Below, piece by piece: positions 27,322 to 36,300 of a stretch of DNA of 64,000 nt. Where the stretch lies: contig NZ_SGWX01000001.1 in assembly GCF_004216535.1 (NCBI RefSeq), positions 3,534,001-3,598,000 on the forward strand, read 5' to 3'. The DNA comes from Xylanimonas ulmi (GTDB lineage Bacteria; Actinomycetota; Actinomycetes; Actinomycetales; Cellulomonadaceae). The first letter of the stretch is position 1. Each line of letters opens with the position of its first letter. The notes beneath the pieces are model-generated. The model searched no databases. It saw nothing but the letters and a program-made list of their open reading frames with translations, and was not told where the DNA came from. The translations under genes and the position numbers were made by a program.

Positions 27322-29703
27322 ATGCTCACACTCGGTACCGAGTCCATCGTGATCGTCGGGGTGATCACGGTCATCGGCCTCGCGGCTCTGGCCTGCGCCT
27401 TCGTGCTCAGAAGGCAAGTGTTGGCGGCCGGCGAGGGCACAGTCGCCATGCGCGACATCGCGCGCGCGGTGCAAGAGGGCGCGGCGGCCTACCTCAACCG
27501 GCAGTTCCGCACGCTCGCCCTGTTCGCCGTCGTCGTCTTCGCGCTCCTCTTCCTGCTGCCCGGCGACGGCGGGGTGCGCCTGGGCCGGTCGGTCGCGTTC
27601 CTCGTGGGCGCCGCGTTCTCGGCCGCCATCGGCTACCTCGGCATGTGGCTGGCGGTGCGCGCGAACGTGCGCGTGGCCGCCGCGGCCTCGCAGGCCGGCG
27701 GGCGCAGCCAGGGCGCGCAGATCGCGTTCCGCACCGGCGGCGTCGTCGGCATGTCGGTCGTGGGCCTCGGCCTGCTCGGCGCCGGCCTCGTGGTGCTCGT
27801 CTACCGCGAGAACGCGCCCGTGGTGCTGGAGGGCTTCGGCTTCGGCGCCGCGCTGCTGGCCATGTTCATGCGCGTCGGTGGCGGCATCTTCACCAAAGCG
27901 GCCGACGTCGGCGCGGACCTGGTGGGCAAGGTCGAGCAGGGCATCCCCGAGGACGACCCCCGCAACGCCGCCACCATCGCCGACAACGTGGGCGACAACG
28001 TCGGCGACTGCGCCGGCATGGCGGCCGACCTGTTCGAGTCCTACGCGGTGACCCTGGTCGCCGCGCTCATCCTGGGCCGCGCGGCGATGGGCGAGCAGGG
28101 CATGGTCTTCCCGCTCATGGTCACCGCGATCGGCGCGTTCGTCGCACTGCTCGGCGTCCTGGTCACGCGCGTGCGCGGCGACGAGAGCGGGCTCACGGCG
28201 ATCAACCGCGGCTTCTACATCTCGGCCGTCGTGGGCGCGGCGCTCGCCGCCATCGCGGCGTTCGTCTACCTGCCGGCGTCGTTCGACGACCTGCACGGCA
28301 CGGCCGACCTCGGCGTCATGCACGGGCTGTCGGCCGACCCGCGCGTGGACGCCGCCGCGGCCGTCGCCGTCGGCGTCGTGCTCGCGGGCGTGATCCTGTG
28401 GCTGACCGGGTACTTCACGGGCACGACGTCGAAGCCCACGCTGCACGTCGCCGCGACCTCGCGCACGGGCGCAGCGACCGTGGTGCTCGCGGGCATCGGC
28501 GTCGGCTTCGAGTCGGCCGTGTACACCGCGGGCCTCATCGCCGCCGCGATCTGCGCGGCGTTCCTGCTGGCCGGCGGCTCGGTGTGGCTCGCGTTGTTCC
28601 TCATCGCGCTGGCCGGCTGCGGCCTGCTCACCACGGTCGGGGTCATCGTCGCGATGGACACCTTCGGCCCCGTCAGCGACAACGCGCAGGGCATCGCCGA
28701 GATGTCCGGCGACGTCGACGAGGCCGGCGCGCAGGCGCTGACCGACCTCGACGCCGTCGGCAACACCACCAAGGCCATCACCAAGGGCATCGCTATCGCG
28801 ACCGCCGTGCTCGCGGCGACCGCGCTGTTCGGCTCCTACGCCGAGGCCGTCAAGCGCGCGCTGGACGACGTCACCGAGCACGGGACCGGACTGGTCACCT
28901 CGATGCTGAGCTACGAGATCATCTCGCCCGTGACGCTCGTGGGCGTGATCCTCGGCGGCGCGACCGTGTTCCTGTTCTCGGGCCTGGCCGTCGACGCCGT
29001 CACGCGCGCGGCCGGCGCCATCGTCTACGAGGTGCGCCGCCAGTTCCGCGAGCACCCCGGGATCATGACGTTCGAGGAGCGGCCCGAATACGGCAGGGTC
29101 GTCGACATCTGCACGCGCGACTCGCTGCGTGAGCTCGCGACCCCCGGACTGCTGGCGGCGTTCGCGCCCATCGCCGTGGGCTTCGGCCTCGGCGTCGGAC
29201 CGCTGGCGGGGTTCCTCGCCGGTGCCATCGGCACGGGCGTGCTCATGGCGGTCTTCCTGGCCAACTCGGGCGGCGCCTGGGACAACGCCAAGAAGATCGT
29301 CGAGGACGGCGCATACGGCGGCAAGGGCTCCGAGGCCCACGCGGCCACCGTCATCGGCGACACCGTGGGCGACCCGTTCAAGGACACCGCCGGCCCGGCC
29401 ATCAACCCGCTCATCAAGGTCATGAACCTGGTCGCGGTGCTCATCGCGCCCGCCGTGGTCGCGATGAGCGTGCCCGCCGACGCCAACCACGTGCTGCGCG
29501 TCACCCTGGCCAGCGTCGCCGCCCTCATCGCCTTCTGCGCCGTCGTCACCTCGCGGGTGCGCGCGGCGCGGGCCGACAAGGCGTCGGCGGCCGAGGAGGC
29601 CGCGGCCGCCCAGGCCGCCACGGCGGCCGAGGCGCTGGTCCAGGCGGACCGAGCCGAGCGCGACAGGCCGGACGACGTCGACGCACCGGCCCCCCGCCGG
29701 TAG
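27322..29703 (+). CDS. hppA: Membrane-bound proton-pumping pyrophosphatase, K+-independent type
   Basis: A 793-residue integral membrane enzyme that hydrolyses pyrophosphate and pumps protons. The catalytic signature DNVGDNVGDCAGMAADLFESY occurs around residue 225, and the second acidic site reads VIGDTVGDPFKDTAGPAINPL near the C-terminus. The diagnostic GNTTKAITKG has Lys at residue 484. In this family Lys rather than Ala there marks K+-independent H+-PPases. The C-terminal tail is Ala/Glu-rich and cytoplasmic. AAGGAGG precedes the ATG. The product recycles pyrophosphate released by biosynthesis. Confidence 0.96.
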   Translation: MLTLGTESIVIVGVITVIGLAALACAFVLRRQVLAAGEGTVAMRDIARAVQEGAAAYLNRQFRTLALFAVVVFALLFLLPGDGGVRLGRSVAFLVGAAFSAAIGYLGMWLAVRANVRVAAAASQAGGRSQGAQIAFRTGGVVGMSVVGLGLLGAGLVVLVYRENAPVVLEGFGFGAALLAMFMRVGGGIFTKAADVGADLVGKVEQGIPEDDPRNAATIADNVGDNVGDCAGMAADLFESYAVTLVAALILGRAAMGEQGMVFPLMVTAIGAFVALLGVLVTRVRGDESGLTAINRGFYISAVVGAALAAIAAFVYLPASFDDLHGTADLGVMHGLSADPRVDAAAAVAVGVVLAGVILWLTGYFTGTTSKPTLHVAATSRTGAATVVLAGIGVGFESAVYTAGLIAAAICAAFLLAGGSVWLALFLIALAGCGLLTTVGVIVAMDTFGPVSDNAQGIAEMSGDVDEAGAQALTDLDAVGNTTKAITKGIAIATAVLAATALFGSYAEAVKRALDDVTEHGTGLVTSMLSYEIISPVTLVGVILGGATVFLFSGLAVDAVTRAAGAIVYEVRRQFREHPGIMTFEERPEYGRVVDICTRDSLRELATPGLLAAFAPIAVGFGLGVGPLAGFLAGAIGTGVLMAVFLANSGGAWDNAKKIVEDGAYGGKGSEAHAATVIGDTVGDPFKDTAGPAINPLIKVMNLVAVLIAPAVVAMSVPADANHVLRVTLASVAALIAFCAVVTSRVRAARADKASAAEEAAAAQAATAAEALVQADRAERDRPDDVDAPAPRR

Positions 29704-29758
29704 TCGCGGGCGCCCTCGGGACGGGACTTTTCGCCCCCTCCCGAGGGTTGCCCACGTC

Positions 29759-30652
29759 GTGGACGACCTCCTCCCCCCGGGCACCGCCATGCGCGCGGTG
29801 ACCCTCCACGTCGAGAACCTCGACGTCATGACGGCCTACTACCGCGACGGGCTGCTGCTCGACGAGATCGACGTGCCCGACACGCTCGCCCTCAGCCCAG
29901 CCGAGCGAGCGCAGACCGCGGTGCTCGGCCGCGACGAGGCCCCCGTCGTCGTGCTGCGCCGCACGCCCGGCCTGCCACGGCCGCGCCGGGGCGAGGCCGG
30001 GCTGTTCCACACGGCCGTGGTGTACGACGGCGCGGCCCAACTCGCGACGGCGCTCGCCTCGGTCGCCGCGCACGCGCCGGGCACCTACGTCGGCAGCGCC
30101 GACCACCTGGTCTCCGAGGCCTTCTACTTCACCGACCCCGAGGGCAACGGCGTCGAGCTCTACCACGACCGCCCACGCGAGACGTGGGCGTGGGACGACG
30201 GCCAGATCCGCATGGACACGCTGTGGCTCGACCCGAACGGGTTCCTCACCGAGCATCTGCCGCGCGACGCGCAGGAGCGCGCCGCGGCCGCCGCGACGCC
30301 CGCCGTCGTCGGGCATGTGCACCTGCAGGTGGGCGACCTCGCCGCGGCCCGCGCCTTCTACGTCGACACGCTCGGGTTCGAGCCCACCGCGACGGCGCCC
30401 GGGGCGCTGTTCGTCTCCGCCGGCGGGTACCACCACCACCTCGCCGTCAACACCTGGGCCTCGCGGGGAGCGGGGCCGCGCGCGTCGACGCTCGGGCTGG
30501 CGACCATCGGCGTCGAGGCGCCCACCGCCGACGCCGCCGCCGCATTGCGCGACCGGCTGCGGCACGCGGGCGTCGCCGTGGCCGACGACGGCGCAACGCT
30601 GCGGTTCGACGACCCGTGGCGCAACCACCTGGAGGTGGTCGTCGCGGCATAG
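29759..30652 (+). CDS. VOC family protein (two glyoxalase/dioxygenase-like modules)
   Basis: A 297-residue protein with two vicinal-oxygen-chelate modules: residues about 10-125 (VTLHVENLDVMTAYYRDGL to YFTDPEGNGVELYHDRP) and about 175-295 (VGHVHLQVGDLAAARAFYVDTLGFEP to DPWRNHLEVVV). It resembles CatE-type catechol 2,3-dioxygenase-like proteins. Metal-ligand candidates are the His residues in LFHTAVVY, VHLQVG and YHHHLA. Substrate unknown. The start may be GTG 29759 or ATG 29789. The gene stands alone after hppA and is convergent with the DinB-like gene. Confidence 0.85.
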   Translation: MDDLLPPGTAMRAVTLHVENLDVMTAYYRDGLLLDEIDVPDTLALSPAERAQTAVLGRDEAPVVVLRRTPGLPRPRRGEAGLFHTAVVYDGAAQLATALASVAAHAPGTYVGSADHLVSEAFYFTDPEGNGVELYHDRPRETWAWDDGQIRMDTLWLDPNGFLTEHLPRDAQERAAAAATPAVVGHVHLQVGDLAAARAFYVDTLGFEPTATAPGALFVSAGGYHHHLAVNTWASRGAGPRASTLGLATIGVEAPTADAAAALRDRLRHAGVAVADDGATLRFDDPWRNHLEVVVAA

Positions 30653-30688
30653 GCCGCCGCCCACGCCGCTCGCGCTCCGCGGCGCCCC

Positions 30689-30759
30689 GCGAGTTCGAGC
30701 ATTCGGGTCGTGTTCGAGCCCCCGGGCGCTCGAACAACTCACCGAATGCTCGAACTCGC
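30689..30759. repeat. Nested double hairpin between convergent genes (element 1)
   Basis: The outer arms are an 18-bp perfect inverted repeat, 30689-30706 (GCGAGTTCGAGCATTCGG) and 30742-30759. Inside, a second 9-bp perfect stem pairs 30711-30719 (TGTTCGAGC) with 30728-30736 around the 8-nt loop CCCCGGGC. Arms of both stems share GTTCGAGC. It sits 36 bp after the VOC gene and 51 bp before the convergent DinB stop. It probably terminates both, but the architecture is shared with the element at 44473-44528. Confidence 0.9.
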
Positions 30760-30810
30760 AGGGTGACTCGGGTTGCCGTCACCGGCAACCGGTCACCGTG
30801 GGCGCGGGGG

Positions 30811-31353
30811 TCAGAGGCCGGTGCGGCCGTCGAGGCACTCGCGCAGCAGGTCCACGTGCCCCATGTGCCGCGCGTACTCCTCGACCATGTGGATCAGCAC
30901 GTCGCGCGCCTCGACCGTGCCGTCGCCCACGGGGACCTCGCGGTCCATCTCCTCCGACCAGAACACGTCGTCAGCCGCCTCGACCGCCTGGTGCCACTCG
31001 CCCCACGCCTCGGTCACGCAGGCGTCGGTCGGCGAGGCGCCGTCGAAGTCGTGGTCGGCGACATCGGGCAGCTCGAACGGGCCCGGCGTGCTCCTGCCTG
31101 CCAGCACGCGCTGGAACCAGTGGTGCTCGACGTTGGCCAGGTGCCGCACGACGCCCAGCAGTGACAGCGTCGACGGCGGCACGGAACGGCGCGCGAGCTG
31201 TTCGGCGTCGAGTCCCTCGCACTTCATGACCAGCGTCATGCGGTAACGGCACAGGTACTCCCAGACCGTCTCCTTCTCGCCCACGGGGTCGGAGCCCGTC
31301 GTGCGGGGGTCGTTCTCGGGGTCGACCCACAGGCCTGTCGTCGCGGACGTCAC
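30811..31353 (-). CDS. DinB family protein (DUF664)
   Basis: A 180-residue four-helix-bundle protein of the DinB/DUF664 type. The first helix region is LCRYRMTLVMKCEGLDAEQLARR, followed by LLGVVRHLANVEHHWFQRVLAG and HMVEEYARHMGHVDLLRECLDG. The three metal-site histidines (LANVEHHW, MVEEYARHMGH) are present. Some relatives are thiol (mycothiol or bacillithiol) S-transferases, which is possible here given mshD. The GTG at 31353 is preferred over in-frame upstream starts, because residues before it look random. Confidence 0.8.
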   Translation of the reverse strand: MTSATTGLWVDPENDPRTTGSDPVGEKETVWEYLCRYRMTLVMKCEGLDAEQLARRSVPPSTLSLLGVVRHLANVEHHWFQRVLAGRSTPGPFELPDVADHDFDGASPTDACVTEAWGEWHQAVEAADDVFWSEEMDREVPVGDGTVEARDVLIHMVEEYARHMGHVDLLRECLDGRTGL

Positions 31354-31441
31354 GCGCGGAGGATGACCCGCGCCGGGCGCCGCGGTCAAGTGGCGCTGGG
31401 CGGCCCTTCTACCTGCTGGGACAGCGCGCTACGCTCCGAGC

Positions 31442-32539
31442 GTGAAACGGTCCACGACGTCACCCGCGCCCGAGGGGCGCGCGCGGCGTGCGGTCCGCCG
31501 ACCCGCGGCCCCCGCCGCGCCGTGGGCGCCGACCGGGGCGGGAGCGCCCACGCCGTCGGCCCTGAGCCTGACTCCCACGCCTCGCCCGTCGCCGGGCAAG
31601 ACGGCGACGCCGGTCTTCTCGCCCGTCCTCGATCAGGCGGGTGCGCAGGCCCCGCGCCTGGCGCCTGAGCAACTCTTCACGCTGGAGCGGCGCCCGCCAC
31701 AGCCCGCGGCGGCCCAGAGCCGCTCCGAGCCTCAGCGCCTTCCGGAGTCCCAGCGCCTTCCGGAGTCCCAGCGCCCTGCTGAGTCCCCGAGCGTTCTGAA
31801 GTCCGAGCGACCTGAGCAGTCCGAGCGTCGTGCGGAATCCCGGCGTCGTGCGGAGCCCGGGCGCCCTGCGCGGTCCCAGCGGTCGCAGGGCGCGCTGCTG
31901 CTGGAGTCCAGCGAGTCGCCCGACCCGCTTCGTCCCGCGACCGCCGAAACGCCCTCGCGGCGCAGCCCGGCCGCCGAGGCGCCTCCGCGGCGGACCCAGG
32001 CCGTCGAGGCGCCCTCGCGGCGGCGACCCGCGGGCTGGCCCCGCGTCCGCTCTTCGGTGCGCGGCAGGCTCGCGGTTCCCCGCCTGCTCGACCACCGCGT
32101 CGCGCTCGTCGCGGCGGCCGCGGTCGCGCTGGGCGCGGGACTGGCCACGGGCGCGGCGCGTGCGGGCTCGCCGGCCGACGACGCCGACGCCCTGCCCGCG
32201 TCGCCCGAGCAGTGCGCCGCCGCGCAGGTCGCGTGGGCGCAGTCGGCGTCGAGCCAGGTCGGCATGACGGCCGACAACCCGGCGACGCTGCGGACCGGGT
32301 TCCGGGGTGCGAGCGAGGCGCTCGCCGAGGCCGTCCCGCCCCCGGCGGTCGCCGCCGACTGGGACGCCGTCAAGGACTATGTGGACACGGTCGCCCAGGC
32401 CGTCGACAAGGTTGACGCGGGCGACGGCGACGCGATCACCGCCGCCGTCGGGGCGGCGCTCTCGACGCTCGACACCACCGCCACGACCGCCGCGTCGGCA
32501 CGCGTGACGGCGTATCTGCGAGGCGACTGCGCCGACTGA
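31442..32539 (+). CDS. Membrane protein with long disordered N-terminus and Cys-bracketed extracellular domain
   Basis: A 365-residue protein from GTG 31442. Residues 1-215 are Pro/Arg/Ser-rich and repetitive, with hexapeptide-like repeats (LPESQR twice, then PAESPS, and later RRAESR, RRAEPG). An 18-bp tandem repeat at about 31737-31790 underlies part of this. A single membrane helix follows (VALVAAAAVALGAGLATGAARA). The last 110 residues form a helical domain that starts with Cys (QCAAAQVAWAQ) and ends with Cys (RGDCAD). The domain is clearly related to that of the next gene. No known family is recognised. Function unknown. Confidence 0.7.
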   Translation: MKRSTTSPAPEGRARRAVRRPAAPAAPWAPTGAGAPTPSALSLTPTPRPSPGKTATPVFSPVLDQAGAQAPRLAPEQLFTLERRPPQPAAAQSRSEPQRLPESQRLPESQRPAESPSVLKSERPEQSERRAESRRRAEPGRPARSQRSQGALLLESSESPDPLRPATAETPSRRSPAAEAPPRRTQAVEAPSRRRPAGWPRVRSSVRGRLAVPRLLDHRVALVAAAAVALGAGLATGAARAGSPADDADALPASPEQCAAAQVAWAQSASSQVGMTADNPATLRTGFRGASEALAEAVPPPAVAADWDAVKDYVDTVAQAVDKVDAGDGDAITAAVGAALSTLDTTATTAASARVTAYLRGDCAD

Positions 32540-32678
32540 GGCCGCCCGAGCCCGGTCGTCGCGGGAGCGTTCTGCGCGCCCGACGACGCCGGGAGGCCCG
32601 CCGCGCTCGGCGCCGGCCGGTCCCGCCGCCAGCGCCCACGATTTCGCCTCGCGCGCCCGGGTGGGCGACCATGGAACG

Positions 32679-33251
32679 GTGCGACCTGCCCGAACGACCC
32701 CGATCCGATGCGCCCGCCATGCGCGCGCCGCAGCGGCGCGTGTCGCGGTGGGGGCGCTCGCCGCAGCCCTGTTCGCCGGTTGCGGCGGACCCACCGACGC
32801 GCCCGACCCGACGCCCGCCCCGGAGCCGTCGGCCGTCGTGGTGGCGCCCGACGCCGTCGTGCCCGAGTCGGACGGGGGCGCACAGGAGCCGGACGAGCAG
32901 GAGGACACCGGCGACGGCGTCGACTGCCCCGCGCTGCAGGCCACGTGGAACCAGGCCAACCAAGCCCTGGTGAACCTCAGCGCGGACCACCCGCGCGCGC
33001 TGGTCAACAGCTTCCGTGTCGCAGCCGACGCGATGTCCGGCGTCGAGGTCCCCGACGCGATCGCGGACTCGTGGGCGACCATGTCGCGCTACCTCGACCG
33101 GGTCAACGCCGCGTTGGAGGACGTCGACGCGTCCGACGCCGACGCCGTCTCCGCCGCGATGTCACGCACCGTCTCGGCCGAGGACACCCAGGAGGCGACC
33201 GCGGCGGGCGAGCGGATCACCGACTTCTTCAAGTCGGGCTGCGCCGGCTGA
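32679..33251 (+). CDS. Putative lipoprotein, paralogous domain to the upstream gene
   Basis: A 190-residue protein. GTG 32679 gives an Arg-rich n-region, a hydrophobic core (VAVGALAAALFAGC) and a lipobox LFAGC, so it is a probable lipoprotein. An acidic Pro/Asp/Glu linker follows. The C-terminal domain begins CPALQATWNQANQALVNLS and ends FFKSGCAG. It aligns with the upstream protein's domain (A-D-N/H-P, then L-x-x-x-F-R, then A-x-D/S-W, and the final Cys). An alternative GTG lies at 32661. Together the two genes look like a tandem duplication with different membrane anchors. Confidence 0.72.
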   Translation: MRPARTTPIRCARHARAAAARVAVGALAAALFAGCGGPTDAPDPTPAPEPSAVVVAPDAVVPESDGGAQEPDEQEDTGDGVDCPALQATWNQANQALVNLSADHPRALVNSFRVAADAMSGVEVPDAIADSWATMSRYLDRVNAALEDVDASDADAVSAAMSRTVSAEDTQEATAAGERITDFFKSGCAG

Positions 33252-33264
33252 TGGGCCTCGGCCG

Positions 33265-35034
33265 ATGAGCGCCGCCCCCGCCGCCGACGAGGCTGCCCTC
33301 GCCGCGCTGCGCGCCGACCTGGAGTCCGCGGCCTTCACGGTCGACGGCGTCGCCGACCTCGTGGGCGAGCTCGGCGCGGCCGCGCTGCGCCGCGAGCAGG
33401 CACTGCCCGCCCGACGCGCTGTCGAGGCCGCCGTCGCGGGCCGGGCGCCGCGCGCGTGGGACCCGCGCGCCACGCTCACCCGCCTGTTCCTGCTCGGTGG
33501 TCACACGCCGCGCGCCGCGCTCGACGCCGCGCTGCCCGCCACGGGCGCCGAGGGTCTGGTGCGCGCCGGGCTCGCCGTCGCGGCCGGTCAGGGCGACGAC
33601 GACGCGGTGCGCGCCGCCGTCGACCTCGCGCCCTACGCGGCCACCGACGCCGCGGGCGACGTGCGCTGGTGGCTCGCCTCCGACCTGGGCGAGCTCGCGC
33701 GCGGCGGCGCCATCGCCAACGACCATGTGCTCGGCGCGGGTGGCGCGTCGCTCACGCTCGGGCAGGTCACCGTGCGCGAGCGGGTCGGGCGGGTGCTCGA
33801 CCTGGGCACGGGCTGCGGCATCCAGGCGTTGCACGCCTCGCGGCACGCCGACACCGTGGTGGGCACCGACATCTCGGCGCGGGCGCTGGCGTTCGCGCGG
33901 TTCAACGCGGGGCTCAATCTCGGTGACGCTGACGCGTTCGACCTGCGGCTCGGCTCGATGCTCGAACCCGTGGCGGGCGAGGAGTTCGACCTGGTCGTCT
34001 CCAACCCGCCGTTCGTCATCACGCCGCACGCGGGCGCCGCGGGACTCGCGATGCGCGAGGCTCTGGGCGACTTCGAGTACCGCGACGGCGGGCGTGCGGG
34101 CGACGACCTGGTGCGCGACCTGATCGTGGCGGTCGGCTCGGTGCTCGCGCCCGGCGGCACGGCCCAGCTGCTGGGCAACTGGGAGCACCGGCGCGGCCAG
34201 GAGTGGACCGAGCGCGTGGGCTCGTGGCTCGACGCGTCAGGGCTCGACGGCTGGGTCATCCAGCGTGAGGTGCTCGACCCGGCCGAGTACGCCGAGACCT
34301 GGATCCGCGACGGGGGGACCACCCCGGAGCGCGACCCCGACGCGTGGGCCGGCGCGTACGGCGCGTGGCTCGACGACTTCGCCTCACGCGACGTCGAGGC
34401 GATCGGGTTCGGGATCGTCACACTGCGCCGCCCGGGCGGGCCGGAGGGTGAGACTGTCGCGCCCAGGGGTGGGGTTTCGACAGGCTCAACCAGCGGTGGG
34501 GTGGGTGGGGTTTCGACAGGCTCAACCAGCGGTGGGGTGGGCGGGGTTTCGACAGGCTCAACCAGCGGTGGGGTGGGCGGGGTTTCGACAGGCTCAACCA
34601 GCGGTCGGGTTCGGCTGCGGCGCCTGGAGGAGCACACGGGCGCGGTGCGCCAGCCGCTCGGCCCGCACCTGGCGGCGTCGCTTGCGGCCCACGAGTGGCT
34701 CGCCACCCGCACCGACGACGCGCTCGTGGCCGCCCGCCTCGTGGTGGCGCCCGATGTGACCGAGGAGCGGTACCTCACGCCCGGGATGCCCGACCCGAAC
34801 GTCGTCGTCATCCGGCAGGGCGACGGACTGGGGCGCGGGGTGCACGCCTCGACGGCGCTGGCCGCACTGGTCGGCGCGTGCGACGGCGAACTCACCGTCG
34901 GGCAGATCATCGGGGCGCTCGCGGCCCTGTTCGAGCAGGCCGGGGCGTTGGGCGCGACGCCAACTGCGCTGCGCGACGAACTGCTTCCCGCGGTGCGCGG
35001 CCTGGTGCGCGACGGGTTCCTGCGCCCCGCGTGA
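33265..35034 (+). CDS. SAM-dependent methyltransferase (N-terminal DUF7059-like) with repeat-derived linker
   Basis: A 589-residue class I methyltransferase. The N-terminal 135 residues are an all-helical domain. The SAM-binding motif is VLDLGTGCGIQALHAS (about residues 177-192), and the catalytic motif LVVSNPPFVI is of the N-methyltransferase (PrmC/RsmC-like) type. A C-terminal domain (residues about 446-589) follows a linker of four 12-residue VSTGSTSGGVGG-type repeats (residues about 403-445) made by the dispersed repeat. The target is unknown. ATG 33265 lies 13 bp after the lipoprotein stop, so the genes may be cotranscribed. Confidence 0.85.
   Translation: MSAAPAADEAALAALRADLESAAFTVDGVADLVGELGAAALRREQALPARRAVEAAVAGRAPRAWDPRATLTRLFLLGGHTPRAALDAALPATGAEGLVRAGLAVAAGQGDDDAVRAAVDLAPYAATDAAGDVRWWLASDLGELARGGAIANDHVLGAGGASLTLGQVTVRERVGRVLDLGTGCGIQALHASRHADTVVGTDISARALAFARFNAGLNLGDADAFDLRLGSMLEPVAGEEFDLVVSNPPFVITPHAGAAGLAMREALGDFEYRDGGRAGDDLVRDLIVAVGSVLAPGGTAQLLGNWEHRRGQEWTERVGSWLDASGLDGWVIQREVLDPAEYAETWIRDGGTTPERDPDAWAGAYGAWLDDFASRDVEAIGFGIVTLRRPGGPEGETVAPRGGVSTGSTSGGVGGVSTGSTSGGVGGVSTGSTSGGVGGVSTGSTSGRVRLRRLEEHTGAVRQPLGPHLAASLAAHEWLATRTDDALVAARLVVAPDVTEERYLTPGMPDPNVVVIRQGDGLGRGVHASTALAALVGACDGELTVGQIIGALAALFEQAGALGATPTALRDELLPAVRGLVRDGFLRPA
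34473..34599 (+). repeat. Dispersed-repeat cluster D: four copies at exact 36-bp spacing
   Basis: GGTTTCGACAGGCTCAACC occurs at 34473-34491, 34509-34527, 34545-34563 and 34581-34599, identical in all four and spaced exactly 36 bp. The intervening 17 bp (AGCGGTGGGGTGGGNGG type) is nearly identical too. All copies have the same orientation, unlike cluster C. Confidence 0.95.
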
Positions 35035-35184
35035 CCTGACGCCGACCCGGCGCCGCCACCTGCGTCGTGACCTCGCGTCGTGACCCGGCGCCCAGCCGGG
35101 CCGAGTGACCTCGCGCGCCGACTTGTCGCGCGGTGCGTCCCGGAGGATCACAGGCTCGTCACAACCGTTGGCTACGGTCAGGGC

Positions 35185-36102
35185 ATGCTCGACGCCACCC
35201 GCACCGCACCCCGGTACCCTGTGCCGGTGCAGCGACCCGTGCCTCGCCTGTGGCCGCGGGTGCTGGCTTTGGCCGTCGCCCTCGTGGCCGCCGCCGGCGT
35301 CCACCTGACCTGGCGGATCTTCGTCGCGAGCGAGGCCGGTCAGCGCGTGGACGGGCTCGCGCTCGCCGGCGCCGAGCACGGCCAGTACCGGCTGTGGACG
35401 GTCGCCGAGCCGGTGCTCGACGTCGTCTCGGTCGCCTTCGTCGTCGCGGGCATCGCCGCAGCCATGACGGTCGCCCTCGTCCGACGGCGGTGGGCGCTCG
35501 CACTGCAGGTCGCCGTCCTCGTCGGCGGCGCCAACCTCACCACCCAGGTGCTCAAGTACGCGGTCTACGACCGCCCCCACCTGCTGCCCGGCTGGTCCGG
35601 CCCCAACACGCTGCCGAGCGGGCACACGACCGTGGCCGCGTCCGTCGCGCTCGCGCTGCTGCTCGCGGCGCCGCGCGCCTGGCGCCCCGCCGTGGCGGCG
35701 CTCGGCGCGATCTGGACGGCGGCGACCGGGGTCTCCACACTCGTCGGCCAGTGGCACCGCCCGTCCGACGTCGTCGCCGGCGTGCTGGTCGTGCTCGCGT
35801 GGGGTGGCGCGGTGTGCGCGTTCGGCTCACGGTCCTCGCTCGACGTGCTGGAGGGGCCCGGGGGCCGCCGGTCCGGGTCGGTCGTCGTCGCGACGCTGCT
35901 GGCGGCGGTCGGCGCGGCCACGGGCTTCGTCGCGTTCGGCGCGCTCGACGGGGCGCGCGGCGGGGCGTGGAGCGACCTGCCGCTGGCGGGTGATGTCACG
36001 GCGTACGCGGGGGGCGTGGCGGGTGTGGTCGCGGTGACGGCGGTCGCGTTCGCGGTCATCTTGGTCGTCCGGCAGGCGACGGCTCGGCCCGAGCCCGACT
36101 GA
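35185..36102 (+). CDS. PAP2-family phosphatase, membrane-bound
   Basis: A 305-residue multi-pass membrane protein. The three phosphatase motifs are visible: K-x6-R-P in KYAVYDRPHLL, PSGH in LPSGHTTVAAS, and the third as VGQWHRPSDVVAG. At least five hydrophobic segments flank them. Likely substrates are lipid phosphates such as phosphatidate or undecaprenyl pyrophosphate. ATG 35185 is preceded by a -10-like TACGGT; other upstream starts would add unlikely residues. Confidence 0.88.
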   Translation: MLDATRTAPRYPVPVQRPVPRLWPRVLALAVALVAAAGVHLTWRIFVASEAGQRVDGLALAGAEHGQYRLWTVAEPVLDVVSVAFVVAGIAAAMTVALVRRRWALALQVAVLVGGANLTTQVLKYAVYDRPHLLPGWSGPNTLPSGHTTVAASVALALLLAAPRAWRPAVAALGAIWTAATGVSTLVGQWHRPSDVVAGVLVVLAWGGAVCAFGSRSSLDVLEGPGGRRSGSVVVATLLAAVGAATGFVAFGALDGARGGAWSDLPLAGDVTAYAGGVAGVVAVTAVAFAVILVVRQATARPEPD

Positions 36103-36300
36103 GCGCTCGTGGGCCTGAGGGCGGCCTGATCACGGGCCTGTCGGGGCGTTCGCACGGCCCCGCCGGCCGCGTCGCAGGGCGGCGATCACGGGCGGCGTTC
36201 GGCGGCCACGGGTATGGTGCCCCGACGGTGAGGGCGTACCGTGAACACCCGCGGCACGCCGAAGGGTCGCGCAAGGGAACTCTCCGGAGAGCAGGAACGG

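Noticed and set aside
27265-29829. 854-codon minus-strand frame opposite hppA
   Set aside because: Asp/Arg/His/Gly-rich shadow of a conserved pump gene; no domains.
34473-34599. CRISPR array
   Set aside because: Repeats are 19 bp with 17-bp spacers that are themselves nearly identical, in frame within a gene; no cas genes.
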